Assembly: GCF_041379945.2 (NCBI RefSeq)
Contig: NZ_JBFTXJ020000003.1
Location: 310,001 to 374,000, forward strand
Direction of reading: 5' to 3'
Source of the DNA: Aneurinibacillus sp. REN35
GTDB lineage: Bacteria > Bacillota > Bacilli > Aneurinibacillales > Aneurinibacillaceae
DNA: 64,000 nucleotides
Below, in pieces: positions 15,537-24,130 of the stretch. The translations under genes were made by a program, and so were the position numbers. Every line of letters begins with the position of its first letter. Position 1 is the first letter of the stretch. The notes below the pieces were generated by a model. It had not been told where the DNA came from. It was given only the letters and a program-made list of their open reading frames with translations, and did no database searches.

Positions 15537-17852
15537 ATGGCAATTGAATATGATAAGGAAAAAGCAGCGTTACAAACGGCGGTGGAGCATACCATGCCAG
15601 AGCAGAGCCTGACATTTGAATCCGGCAACGAAATGGCAGCCATGGCTGCCGCGCAAATCAACTATCATGTGATGGGGTATTTCCCAATTACACCTTCGAC
15701 AGAAGTGGCGCAGTATCTTGATATGATGAAGACGCGTGGTGAGCATGACATTGTGCTGATTCCAGCGGACGGAGAGCACGGTTCAGCCGGTGTGTGCTAT
15801 GGGGCAGCAGCGGCAGGAGGACGCGTATTTAATGCGACGAGTGCGAACGGCTTCTTATATATGATCGAACAACTTCCTGTACAGTCTGGTACACGCTTTC
15901 CGATGGTAATGAATCTTGTTACGCGTGCGATTAGCGGTCCGTTGGACATTCGCGGCGATCATTCGGATCTGTACTATGGATTAAATATTGGCTGGCCGAT
16001 TTTATTAGCGCGTGACCCGCAAGCCGTATACGATATGAATATCATGGCGCTGCGTGTAGCTGAACATGCCGAAGTTCGCCTGCCGGTTATGGTGGCATAT
16101 GATGGATTCTTTACTTCACACCAGAAGCGGCGCGTGCAGTATTTTGCCGATCGCAACACAGTACAAGGCTTTGTTGGTGACATGCCTAGCGGTTATGTGC
16201 ATGCGCTTGACCCGGAAAATCCGATCACGATCGGGCCGTATATGAATGACCCGGATCTTATCAATAATAATTACCAGCAATCTGAGGCGATGTATCGTGC
16301 CGAGGAAGTATTCAAACAGGTAGCAGCAGAATACGAGAAAATCTCAGGTCGTAAATATGAAGTGCTTGATCTCTATCAGATGGAAGATGCGGAGGTAGCT
16401 GTATTCCTGTTGAATTCCGCAGCCGAGACAGCGAAGGATGTAGCGGATCAACTGCGTCAAAAGGGCATAAAAGCAGGCGTAATCAGTCCGAATATGATTC
16501 GTCCGTGGCCGGCAAAAGCGATTCAGGAGGCATGCAAGAACCTGAAAGCGATCATGATTGGAGAACGCGCAGATTCTTATGGTGGTCATGGCGCGAATCT
16601 GACACATGAACTGAAGGCAACACTGCAGGAGCTCAAAGGAAATGATACGGTGGTCGTAAGCCGCGTCTTCGGTGTTGGCGGTAAGGACTTCTACCATGAC
16701 GATGCAGAGGCATTTTTTGATCTGGCAATCGAAGCGGCGGAGCTGGGATATGCCCCGGTGCCGTTTGATTATTTCGGTCATACGCCAGGAAATCCTGAGC
16801 TTGCGCCGAAGCGGGTGCTCAAGCCGCTTCATGGGGAAGCATTCAAGTCTGGACTGATTCACGTAACACCAAACGAGCAGACAGGTAAGCTGGATGTGAA
16901 AATTCCGCCATTGCGTGCGCTCACAGGCAAGCCAAAGCGTATCGCTCCAGGACACGGTGCTTGTCCGGGATGCGGCATTTTCCCTGGATTGGAATTGTTC
17001 TTTAAAGGGATTGAAGGCGATATTGTCGTGTTGTTCCAGACGGGCTGTGCGATGGTTGTTACAACCGGCTATCCATACAGTTCCCATAAGCAGACCTATA
17101 TTCATAACCTGTTCCAGAATGGGGCGGCAACGCTATCCGGTGCGGTGGAGATGTTCCATGAGCGCAAGCGCCGCGGCGAGATTGAGGTGGCTGATGATTT
17201 TACCTTTGTGATGGTTACAGGGGATGGCGGCATGGATATCGGTATGGGGCCGGCCATCGGTACAGCGCTGCGCAACCATAAGATGATCGTGCTTGAATAT
17301 GATAATGAGGGCTACATGAATACAGGAAGCCAGCTATCATATTCGACGCCAATGGGGCATATGACATCGACATCCGGTGTCGGTAAGACACAGGGGGGGA
17401 AGGCCTTCCATCATAAAGATACGGCACAAATCATGGCATCGACCAACATACCGTATGTATTTACCGGTACGGAAGCATTTCCGCAGGATTTGCTGAAAAA
17501 AGCAGCCAAAGCGCAATGGTATGCACAAAATGTCGGTATGGTATACGGCAAGATTCTTATCGCTTGTCCGCTGAACTGGAAGTCGGCTGATGAACAGGGA
17601 GAATCAATTGTTGGGGCCGCGGTTAATTCCTGCTTCTTCCCGCTGTATGAGGTGGAGAACGGCGTAACAACCATTACGTACGATCCGGAAGCGAAGAAGA
17701 AACGGATTGAAGTACAGGATTGGCTTAGCATGATGGGGAAAACGAAGCATTTAACTAAGCCGGGATATGAAGAGATGCTTGCGGCTTTCGCGGGAGAAGT
17801 TGACCGTCGATGGAAGCGTCTAAAAGCGAAACACGAAAATGAATATTTATAA
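15537..17852 (+). CDS. 2-oxoacid:ferredoxin oxidoreductase, fused alpha-beta subunit
   Basis: A 771-residue fusion that oxidatively decarboxylates a 2-oxoacid to its acyl-CoA with ferredoxin as acceptor. Residues 25-440 are the alpha (PYR and transketolase-C-like) part: GNEMAAMAAAQI, YFPITPSTE, ADGEHGSAG, RADSYGGHGAN. Residues 470-760 are the beta (ThDP) part: HGACPGCG, TGCAM, GDGGMDIG followed by NEGYMNTG (ThDP/Mg motif), QGGKAFHHKD. With the gamma-delta gene upstream it makes a two-polypeptide enzyme instead of the usual two to four. Pyruvate is the default substrate; phenylglyoxylate- or indolepyruvate-like acids cannot be excluded. Confidence 0.9.
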   Translation: MAIEYDKEKAALQTAVEHTMPEQSLTFESGNEMAAMAAAQINYHVMGYFPITPSTEVAQYLDMMKTRGEHDIVLIPADGEHGSAGVCYGAAAAGGRVFNATSANGFLYMIEQLPVQSGTRFPMVMNLVTRAISGPLDIRGDHSDLYYGLNIGWPILLARDPQAVYDMNIMALRVAEHAEVRLPVMVAYDGFFTSHQKRRVQYFADRNTVQGFVGDMPSGYVHALDPENPITIGPYMNDPDLINNNYQQSEAMYRAEEVFKQVAAEYEKISGRKYEVLDLYQMEDAEVAVFLLNSAAETAKDVADQLRQKGIKAGVISPNMIRPWPAKAIQEACKNLKAIMIGERADSYGGHGANLTHELKATLQELKGNDTVVVSRVFGVGGKDFYHDDAEAFFDLAIEAAELGYAPVPFDYFGHTPGNPELAPKRVLKPLHGEAFKSGLIHVTPNEQTGKLDVKIPPLRALTGKPKRIAPGHGACPGCGIFPGLELFFKGIEGDIVVLFQTGCAMVVTTGYPYSSHKQTYIHNLFQNGAATLSGAVEMFHERKRRGEIEVADDFTFVMVTGDGGMDIGMGPAIGTALRNHKMIVLEYDNEGYMNTGSQLSYSTPMGHMTSTSGVGKTQGGKAFHHKDTAQIMASTNIPYVFTGTEAFPQDLLKKAAKAQWYAQNVGMVYGKILIACPLNWKSADEQGESIVGAAVNSCFFPLYEVENGVTTITYDPEAKKKRIEVQDWLSMMGKTKHLTKPGYEEMLAAFAGEVDRRWKRLKAKHENEYL

Positions 17853-17886
17853 AATAAAAAGCATAACGTAACGTTGTTATTTGCAT

Positions 17887-17938
17887 GGACCCGCTATAAG
17901 CCTGCTCGTTTGAAGAGAAGGCAATGGTGGGTCTTTTT
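17887..17938 (+). terminator. Probable terminator after the oxidoreductase operon
   Basis: Arms GACCCGC (17888-17894) and GGTGGGTC end (17927-17933) with an internal GCCT/AGGC pairing and bulges, followed by TTTTTCT. Confidence 0.5.
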
Positions 17939-18096
17939 CTATGCATACCATTTCCTTTTGGTTTATCTGTAATGTTTTTTGCCGTGCTTTTATATAGTAT
18001 AAAGGAAGAGTATGAACTGAATTTCAAGATTTCTTTTCTAAAAGAGTGTGGTAAAATACAAAAGGATAGCGGCAGTTGAAGGGGGAAGACAGTCTA

Positions 18097-18897
18097 GTGG
18101 ATGATAGAAACTGGGAAGAATTCCTGATTCCTTACGAGCAAGCGGTTGAGGAATTAAAAGTGAAATTTAGGGGCATTCGCAAAGAATTAAAGAAAAGAAA
18201 CGAATATTCGCCCATTGAATTCGTAACGGGTCGCATCAAAAAAATCTCAAGCATTCTAGAGAAAGCCAATAAACTTGGCATTCCTATGGATCGGCTTGAA
18301 GAGGTAGAGGATATTACAGGCATTCGCATTATGTGCCAGTTTGTACAGGATATCGAGCGGGTGATTGAGCTGATTCGTCAGCGTAACGGCAAGGACATGA
18401 CCATTGTCTATGAAAAGGATTACATAAATAATCAAAAACCAAGCGGCTACCGTAGCCACCATATGATCATCAAATACCCTGTACACACGTCACAGGGTGA
18501 GAAAGAAATACTTGCTGAAATCCAAATTCGGACATTGGCGATGAATTTCTGGGCAACCATCGAACATTCATTAAATTATAAATACGAAGGAAACATTCCT
18601 GATGACATAAGAGAGCGGCTGAGAACTACCGCTGAAGCTTCATATCTGTTGGATACCGAGATGTCGGAAATTCGTGATGAGATCCGTGATGCCCAGCAGA
18701 TGTTTGAATACAAGTCCAATATTATCTCGCGAATTCTCACGGGGATTCAAAGTTTATATCAGCGTGGGTTTGTCGTAGAAGCTACGGAATTCCAGAATCA
18801 ATTTCGCGAGATGCGAGCGCGCGGCGACGTAGTAGAACTGCGGCAGCTCTCCCGTACGATTCAAGCGAAGATCCGGGAGTTCAGAACACTCGACTAA
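18097..18897 (+). CDS. relQ: Small alarmone synthetase (RelQ/YjbM type), C-terminally extended
   Basis: A synthetase-only RelA/SpoT homologue making (p)ppGpp from GTP/GDP and ATP; there is no hydrolase domain. MDDRNWEEFLIPYEQAVEEL at the N-terminus, GYRSHHMII, and EIQIRTLAMNFWATIEHSL are typical of the RelQ group. GTG 18097 is chosen because GGGGGAAG lies 8 bases upstream and the translation then matches the family N-terminus; a TTG at 18076 is in frame but lacks a site. The protein has about 266 residues against roughly 211 in B. subtilis YjbM: about 55 charged residues are added after the conserved core. Confidence 0.93.
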   Translation: MDDRNWEEFLIPYEQAVEELKVKFRGIRKELKKRNEYSPIEFVTGRIKKISSILEKANKLGIPMDRLEEVEDITGIRIMCQFVQDIERVIELIRQRNGKDMTIVYEKDYINNQKPSGYRSHHMIIKYPVHTSQGEKEILAEIQIRTLAMNFWATIEHSLNYKYEGNIPDDIRERLRTTAEASYLLDTEMSEIRDEIRDAQQMFEYKSNIISRILTGIQSLYQRGFVVEATEFQNQFREMRARGDVVELRQLSRTIQAKIREFRTLD

Positions 18898-19023
18898 TGT
18901 CGTGTGTTTTGCGTTATGTACTGGTACCTTATATCAATAGAAAAACGATCATATGTCTATACTAAGCCAAAAGGTGACTCTGCTTTCAAAATGATTGTAA
19001 TCACCTAAAGGAGGCGTATGCAT

Positions 19024-19161
19024 ATGCTGGATCAAAATGAAGCCGATAAATATTGTGAGGATGAGCCGAATTCCTATGGTGCAGGCATGTTGCTTTCTTT
19101 CATCGCAGGCGCTTTGATTGCCATTGCGATGGTATGGGGCATTTCCATGCTTCCAGTATAA
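19024..19161 (+). CDS. 45-residue single-TM small membrane protein
   Basis: An acidic, Cys-containing N-terminus (MLDQNEADKYCEDEPN) followed by one TM (GMLLSFIAGALIAIAMVWGI). AAAGGAGG at 19007-19014 gives a 9-base spacing to ATG 19024; ATG 19018 would be only 3 bases away. It has its own terminator. I do not recognise the family. Its position between relQ and mecA, with strong translation signals, makes it a real small gene. Confidence 0.65.
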   Translation: MLDQNEADKYCEDEPNSYGAGMLLSFIAGALIAIAMVWGISMLPV

Positions 19162-19194
19162 AGATTCATGCGTCGGATCGGCGCAGACAAAACT

Positions 19195-19218
19195 GACCGC
19201 TCCGATGCGGTCTTTTTG
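19195..19218 (+). terminator. Intrinsic terminator after the 45-residue gene
   Basis: GACCGC/GCGGTC stem (19195-19200, 19207-19212), 6-base loop, then TTTTTG. Confidence 0.8.
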
Positions 19219-19347
19219 TTGTTTAATACCTTGTACCTTGCTTTCACTCCATGTTATCATTAAAAAAATCCCATTATTTTTTGAACAAAAAAGAATCCTG
19301 GAACGTATTCTAATACTACCACCGAATTTGCGGAGGGAGGGGTCATA

Positions 19348-19944
19348 ATGCGCGTTGAGCGTCTAAATCAGGATAAAATAAGGATTTTCTTAACCTTCGA
19401 TGACCTGATGGAACGAGGAATTGAAAAGGATGATATGTGGCGTGATATTCCAAAAGTCCACGAGCTTTTCAATGATATGATGGATCAGGCTCAAGACGAA
19501 GTGGGCTTTACAGTGAACGGACCTGTGGCCGTTGAGGTATTCTCCCTGCCTGCTCAGGGTATGGTTGTAATCGTAACGAGAGGCAAGACCGAGGCGCATA
19601 ATGACGCCGAGGATCTAGATTACGATGATATATATGAAATGCAAGTCACACTTGAGGAGAGCGATGATGTGGTCTATGTGTTCTATGATTTTGAACACTT
19701 AATTGAACTGGCTCATCGCATCAATGCCAAAGTAATTGACGGGGGAAGTGCGTACGCGTATAACGGACGCTACTACCTTGTGTTTGAGGAAATGGATGCA
19801 ACGAAAGATGAGTATGATGATTTCATTGCGGTGCTCTCGGAATACGGAGAAGCCTCGACACTGACAAAGCATGTGCTGCAGGAGTATGGCAAGGTTATCG
19901 TAGATGGTGATGCGGTAAAGGTACTCTGCCGCTATTTTGATTAA
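19348..19944 (+). CDS. mecA: MecA/YpbH-family ClpC adaptor protein
   Basis: A 198-residue adaptor that hands substrates to the ClpCP protease. The N-terminal domain begins MRVERLNQDKIRIFLTFDDL, followed by GPVAVEVFSLPAQGMVVIVT, an acidic linker, and the C-terminal ClpC-binding domain (YAYNGRYYLVFEE, LSEYGEAST). The N-terminal domain and chromosomal region resemble B. subtilis YpbH, the MecA paralogue, so it may be the YpbH or the only MecA of this genome. ATG 19348 has GGAGGGAGGGG upstream. Confidence 0.92.
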   Translation: MRVERLNQDKIRIFLTFDDLMERGIEKDDMWRDIPKVHELFNDMMDQAQDEVGFTVNGPVAVEVFSLPAQGMVVIVTRGKTEAHNDAEDLDYDDIYEMQVTLEESDDVVYVFYDFEHLIELAHRINAKVIDGGSAYAYNGRYYLVFEEMDATKDEYDDFIAVLSEYGEASTLTKHVLQEYGKVIVDGDAVKVLCRYFD

Positions 19945-19957
19945 TACACACAGGAGG

Positions 19958-19986
19958 GCGCATGGCATTTGCCATGTGCTTTTTTA
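19958..19986 (+). terminator. Intrinsic terminator after mecA
   Basis: Ten-base arms GCGCATGGCA and TGCCATGTGC around a 2-base loop (one G-T pair), then TTTTTTATAT. Confidence 0.85.
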
Positions 19987-20095
19987 TATGCGATTTGGGC
20001 GTTTACCTTATCACTGATAAGGGGTAAGGAGATGGGAGTAGACAAAAGCGGACGTACGAAAGTTCAAACCATGCAGAGAGTAAGGGAGAGTGAAC

Positions 20096-21616
20096 TTGTT
20101 GAATAGTAATGAAGAAGTGAATACAGAGACGAAACTAACCAATGTAAATCTTGAAGAGTTGGTCACGTATTATGAAAAGAGTCTGTCCCCGAACGCAATC
20201 TCGTTCTTAAAGCGCAAGGGAATTGAGTTGGAGACAGCGGAAAAGTATCATATCGGGTTCGAAGGGCCGCAGATTGGTTTTAATGCATCACAAAGCAAGC
20301 TTAGTGGGTATTTTACGAATCATCTTGTATTTCCGATCTACAACGAAGCAGGCACTGTAGTAGACCTGCTTGGACAGCCAATACAAGAGGTTAAGCCGCA
20401 TAATAAAATGCTGCTTGGCAAGACGGATATCTTCTTTAATCAAAGCATTATCGAGGAAGAAAAAGAAGTGATGCTCTGCCGCGATGTGTTTGATGTTTTG
20501 ACGCTTGAGCAAGCGGATATTGCGGCTGTATGTGTTCCAGAATTTAATACATTTAAAGAAGCGCATGCTGATTTGCTAGAGGGGAAGCGTGTGTTCATCT
20601 GCTATCCGAATGACGAATCAAGCCGCCGTGAAAGCAAGCGAATCCAGGAACTTCTGCAGGGAAAAGCAAAGAATGTATACATTTTGTATCTGCCGGAGGG
20701 TATCCGCAATGTTAACATGTTTTTTGCCGAGGTAAAAGATCCAAAGCCTAGATTTATGCGTTTGTTGCGGGAAACGGTAGAGGAGACGATCAAGGAACCC
20801 GTCGCATCGGATGCGAAGAATCTTGTCGTGTTCATGGAGGAGTACTGCCATCGGTATAAGCATGAAGCAAATGGAGTCAAAACGGGGTTTTCTGAGCTTG
20901 ATGAACTGCTGCTTGGCGGCATGCGCGGCGGGCTGTACATGATTCAAGGATATGTGTCGAGCGGTAAGTCCATGTTTATGCGACAGATGGCTGATCAGAT
21001 TGCTGCCCAGGAAATTCCAGTTGTCTATGTTACGTGGGATATGACTGCATTTGAGCTGTGGGCGCGTTCGATGGCCCGTCTTCTTGATGTATCGACAGAA
21101 GAAGTGTTGACTGGGCAGATTGAGGCAGAGAGGGTGCAGGAGATTAACCAGGAATACAAGAAAATTGCCAACCATGTGTATACTATTGAAGGGAAATTTG
21201 ATACATCCCTATATGACATTGAAGATTGCGTCGAACAAATAACAAAGTCTACCGGAAAATCTCCTGTTGTCTTCATTGACCATATTCAACGCGTTCCTGT
21301 ACGTGATAAGGAAGGGCGCTTGACTCCTGGTGGGAATGAGTCATTGGTAGCGTACATGCTGCACCAATGGTCCCGTAAATGGGATGTGCCGATCGTTGTC
21401 TCTTCGCTTATGCGAGATGGAGATACATCAGGCTTACCTGCAACAGTGGAAGCGTCGGTTGATGTGCTGTTTGTTTTGGAGCGCAGCAAGGGGGAACGAG
21501 ATTACAAGCAGGAAGAGATTGTGATTCGGATGCACAAGAATCGGAATGGATCGCTTGGGCGTGTACCGTTTTTATTTAATAAGGAAAAAGCAAGCTTTAT
21601 ACCTTCCAAAACGTAA
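20096..21616 (+). CDS. Primase-helicase-like protein, degenerate TOPRIM plus DnaB-type motor
   Basis: About 506 residues. Residues 20-55 look like the DnaG core start (AISFLKRKGIELETAEKYHIGF). A TOPRIM-like stretch follows, but the catalytic Glu-Gly is replaced (VMLCRDVFDVLTLEQADI) and the Asp motif reads ICYPNDESS; the primase zinc finger is absent. Residues 255-500 are a DnaB/RecA-type ATPase: GFSELDELLLGGMRGG, Walker A GYVSSGKS, Walker B VVFIDHIQRV, then IRMHKNRNG. The layout is that of phage T7 gp4 or Twinkle, yet no phage genes are near. TTG 20096 is placed 7 bases after AGGGAG; GTG 20090 is too close to it. Probably a helicase-type ATPase that has lost priming; role unknown. Confidence 0.75.
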   Translation: MLNSNEEVNTETKLTNVNLEELVTYYEKSLSPNAISFLKRKGIELETAEKYHIGFEGPQIGFNASQSKLSGYFTNHLVFPIYNEAGTVVDLLGQPIQEVKPHNKMLLGKTDIFFNQSIIEEEKEVMLCRDVFDVLTLEQADIAAVCVPEFNTFKEAHADLLEGKRVFICYPNDESSRRESKRIQELLQGKAKNVYILYLPEGIRNVNMFFAEVKDPKPRFMRLLRETVEETIKEPVASDAKNLVVFMEEYCHRYKHEANGVKTGFSELDELLLGGMRGGLYMIQGYVSSGKSMFMRQMADQIAAQEIPVVYVTWDMTAFELWARSMARLLDVSTEEVLTGQIEAERVQEINQEYKKIANHVYTIEGKFDTSLYDIEDCVEQITKSTGKSPVVFIDHIQRVPVRDKEGRLTPGGNESLVAYMLHQWSRKWDVPIVVSSLMRDGDTSGLPATVEASVDVLFVLERSKGERDYKQEEIVIRMHKNRNGSLGRVPFLFNKEKASFIPSKT

Positions 21617-21676
21617 GAGAAAGAGTTATACTTGCTATGTCTTGACAGACTGATGAACTTTTTTGAGGTGGTAAAA

Positions 21677-22984
21677 ATGGGAGAAAAAGACGTGGTAACC
21701 GAAACAACCACTGCTTCTGCGAATGGGAGCGCAGAGCAGCAGCAAGAAAATCTGGATGTATTGAAATCAACGCAGACAGTCATTGCTGAAGCACTTGACA
21801 AAATGGGATATCCCAAAGAGATGTATGAACTCTTACGGGAGCCTATGCGCATGTTCACTGTACGCATTCCGGTGCGGATGGATAACGGTGAAACAAAGGT
21901 GTTTACAGGTTACCGGGCTCAACATAATGATGCGGTTGGGCCGACCAAGGGTGGCGTTCGTTTCCACCCGGAAGTATCAGAAGACGAAGTAAAAGCTCTG
22001 TCCATCTGGATGAGTCTAAAATGCGGTATTGTAGACCTGCCATACGGCGGCGGAAAAGGCGGCATTATTTGCGATCCGCGTGAGATGTCATTCCGTGAGC
22101 TTGAGCGCTTAAGCCGCGGTTATGTACGCGCTATCAGTCAGATTGTGGGACCGACGAAGGATATTCCGGCACCAGACGTATTTACAAATTCGCAAATCAT
22201 GGCATGGATGATGGATGAATATAGTCGTATTCGCGAGTTTGATGCCCCAGGCTTCATCACAGGTAAGCCGATCGTCTTAGGTGGTTCCCAAGGACGTGAG
22301 ACAGCGACTGCAAAAGGGGTTACGATCTGCATTGCAGAAGCGGCGAAGAAGAAGGGGATTAACCTTGAAGGCGCACGTGTTGTCGTCCAAGGCTTTGGAA
22401 ACGCGGGCAGCTTCTTAGCGAAATTCATGCATGATGCAGGCGCGAAAGTCATCGCCATTTCTGATGCGTATGGTGCGCTGCATGATGAAGACGGACTTGA
22501 CATTGAATATTTGCTGGATCGTCGTGATTCTTTCGGTACAGTAACGAAGCTGTTCAGCAATACGATCAGCAACAAGGAATTGTTGGAGTTAGATTGCGAT
22601 ATTCTAGTGCCGGCAGCCATTGAGAACCAAATTACGGCATCAAATGCACATAATATTAAAGCAAGCATCGTAGTAGAAGCGGCGAATGGACCGACGACAC
22701 TCGAAGCGACACGTATTCTGACGGAGCGTGGTATTCTGCTTGTGCCGGACGTACTCGCAAGCTCAGGCGGTGTAACGGTATCGTATTTCGAATGGGTGCA
22801 GAACAATCAGGGCTACTATTGGACAGAAGAAGAAGTAGAAAGTCGTCTGCGTGAGGTGCTTGTGCGCGCCTTTGATAATGTGTACAATACGCATGTATCA
22901 CGCGGCGTAAATATGCGTCTTGCTGCCTATATGGTAGGTGTACGCAAAATGGCGGAAGCAAGCCAATTCCGCGGTTGGGTATAA
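21677..22984 (+). CDS. gudB: NAD-type glutamate dehydrogenase (GudB/RocG)
   Basis: A 435-residue hexameric-type dehydrogenase interconverting glutamate and 2-oxoglutarate plus ammonia. FTGYRAQHNDAVGPTKGG, LKCGIVDLPYGGGKGG (catalytic and substrate Lys) and PAPDVFTNSQIMAWMMDEYS form the substrate domain; VVVQGFGNAGSFLA is the dinucleotide site. ATG 21677 is preceded by GAGGTGG at 5 bases; an in-frame TTG at 21632 has no site. GudB lies in the same general neighbourhood in B. subtilis. RocG is the alternative name; the two cannot be told apart from sequence by eye. Confidence 0.93.
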   Translation: MGEKDVVTETTTASANGSAEQQQENLDVLKSTQTVIAEALDKMGYPKEMYELLREPMRMFTVRIPVRMDNGETKVFTGYRAQHNDAVGPTKGGVRFHPEVSEDEVKALSIWMSLKCGIVDLPYGGGKGGIICDPREMSFRELERLSRGYVRAISQIVGPTKDIPAPDVFTNSQIMAWMMDEYSRIREFDAPGFITGKPIVLGGSQGRETATAKGVTICIAEAAKKKGINLEGARVVVQGFGNAGSFLAKFMHDAGAKVIAISDAYGALHDEDGLDIEYLLDRRDSFGTVTKLFSNTISNKELLELDCDILVPAAIENQITASNAHNIKASIVVEAANGPTTLEATRILTERGILLVPDVLASSGGVTVSYFEWVQNNQGYYWTEEEVESRLREVLVRAFDNVYNTHVSRGVNMRLAAYMVGVRKMAEASQFRGWV

Positions 22985-23003
22985 TTTTTGAGGTGAATGA
23001 AGG

Positions 23004-23039
23004 AATCCTCTGCAATATACGTTTGCAGAGGATTTTTTT
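23004..23039 (+). terminator. Intrinsic terminator after gudB
   Basis: Perfect 12-bp stem (23004-23015 with 23023-23034), then seven T. It ends just before the stop of convergent ansA. Confidence 0.92.
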
Positions 23040-23042
23040 ATG

Positions 23043-24044
23043 TTATATGGATGTAGAAAAATGGGCGGACAGCTCGGATGCAGTGATGCCGGATTGCAAG
23101 GCAGCGATAAGCTGAATGCGCGCTTTTTGCCCGTTAAGCCCGTTGCAGAAGATAACCCCCATCTCCTTAAGCTGCACACCTCCGCCTTCATATCCGTACA
23201 GATCCTGTACATATCCGTTATAGCAGCGGGATACCATGACGACTGGAATTTTGCGGGCGATTACTTCTTTAAGCGGCGCAAGCACAGCAGGCGGTACGTT
23301 GCCAGCACCGAACGCCTCAATCACAAGACCGTCAAACGGACGTGAGAGAAGGCATTCGAGCCACAGCGGGTCAAAACCGGTAACCATCTTCATAAGAGGT
23401 ACGCTGCAATCAGCATACTCGGGCTGATACTGGCGCGATCGGAGGGGCGGCTGATTAAATTGCACGCTTTTTTTTGCGACGATGCCGACTGGACCGTGCT
23501 GTGGCGATTGAAAAGTAGCAACATTGCTCGTGTGTGTTTTGGTGACATAACGAGCCGCATGAATTTCGTCATTAAAGACGACAAGCGTGCCTCGTCCCCG
23601 GCTCTGCGGATCGGCGGCAACACGTACGGATTGAACAAGATTGATCGGGCCGTCTGCGCCGAGTTCATTGCTTGAACGCATCGCTCCGGTTACAATGATC
23701 GGTTTTTCTGATGTAGATGTTATATCAAGAAAGTAGGCGGTTTCTTCAAGCGTATCGGTCCCATGTGTGACGACGACTCCGGTAACCTCCGGCTTAGCAA
23801 GCAGTGAGGATGCTTGCTGTGACAATTCAAGCATCATACCCGGCGTCATGTGCGGGCTTGGTATATTGAAAATATCTACCATCTCTACTTGTACGTATTG
23901 CTTTAGCAGCGGTTCAATGCTGTGCAGCGGATGAACCTCACCAGGCTTAACGGCATCCGTATCATCATCAACAGACATTGCAATCGTCCCGCCCGTATTG
24001 AGTATAATAATTTTTTCCTGTATTTTTTGCATGTTTCGCGTCAT
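23043..24044 (-). CDS. ansA: Type I L-asparaginase
   Basis: A 333-residue enzyme hydrolysing L-asparagine to aspartate and ammonia. Both catalytic threonine motifs are present: LNTGGTIAMS near residue 18 and VVTHGTDTLEETAYFLD near 94, followed by TGAMRSSNELGADGP. There is no signal peptide, so it is cytosolic. Start ATG 24044 has GGAGG only 2 bases upstream, so ATG 24032 (14 bases away) is also possible. It is convergent with gudB; together they would release ammonia and 2-oxoglutarate/oxaloacetate precursors. Confidence 0.93.
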   Translation of the reverse strand: MTRNMQKIQEKIIILNTGGTIAMSVDDDTDAVKPGEVHPLHSIEPLLKQYVQVEMVDIFNIPSPHMTPGMMLELSQQASSLLAKPEVTGVVVTHGTDTLEETAYFLDITSTSEKPIIVTGAMRSSNELGADGPINLVQSVRVAADPQSRGRGTLVVFNDEIHAARYVTKTHTSNVATFQSPQHGPVGIVAKKSVQFNQPPLRSRQYQPEYADCSVPLMKMVTGFDPLWLECLLSRPFDGLVIEAFGAGNVPPAVLAPLKEVIARKIPVVMVSRCYNGYVQDLYGYEGGGVQLKEMGVIFCNGLNGQKARIQLIAALQSGITASELSAHFSTSI

Positions 24045-24130
24045 AACCTCCAGTAATCATATTTTCTTCACTGATATTCCATGGTACGATGAAATAAGGA
24101 AAACCGGAAGAATAAAGGGAGTCGAATGCT

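Noticed and set aside
16344-17105. 253-residue antisense frame in the alpha-beta oxidoreductase gene
   Set aside because: It opposes a gene with clear catalytic motifs, has no ribosome site and no recognisable domain; it arises from codon bias.
20096-21616. Prophage origin for the primase-helicase
   Set aside because: No integrase, capsid, lysis or att-like repeat nearby and flanks are core genes, so a current prophage is not supported.
22138-22806. 222-residue antisense frame in gudB
   Set aside because: Ser/Ala-rich shadow of a conserved enzyme, no start signal.
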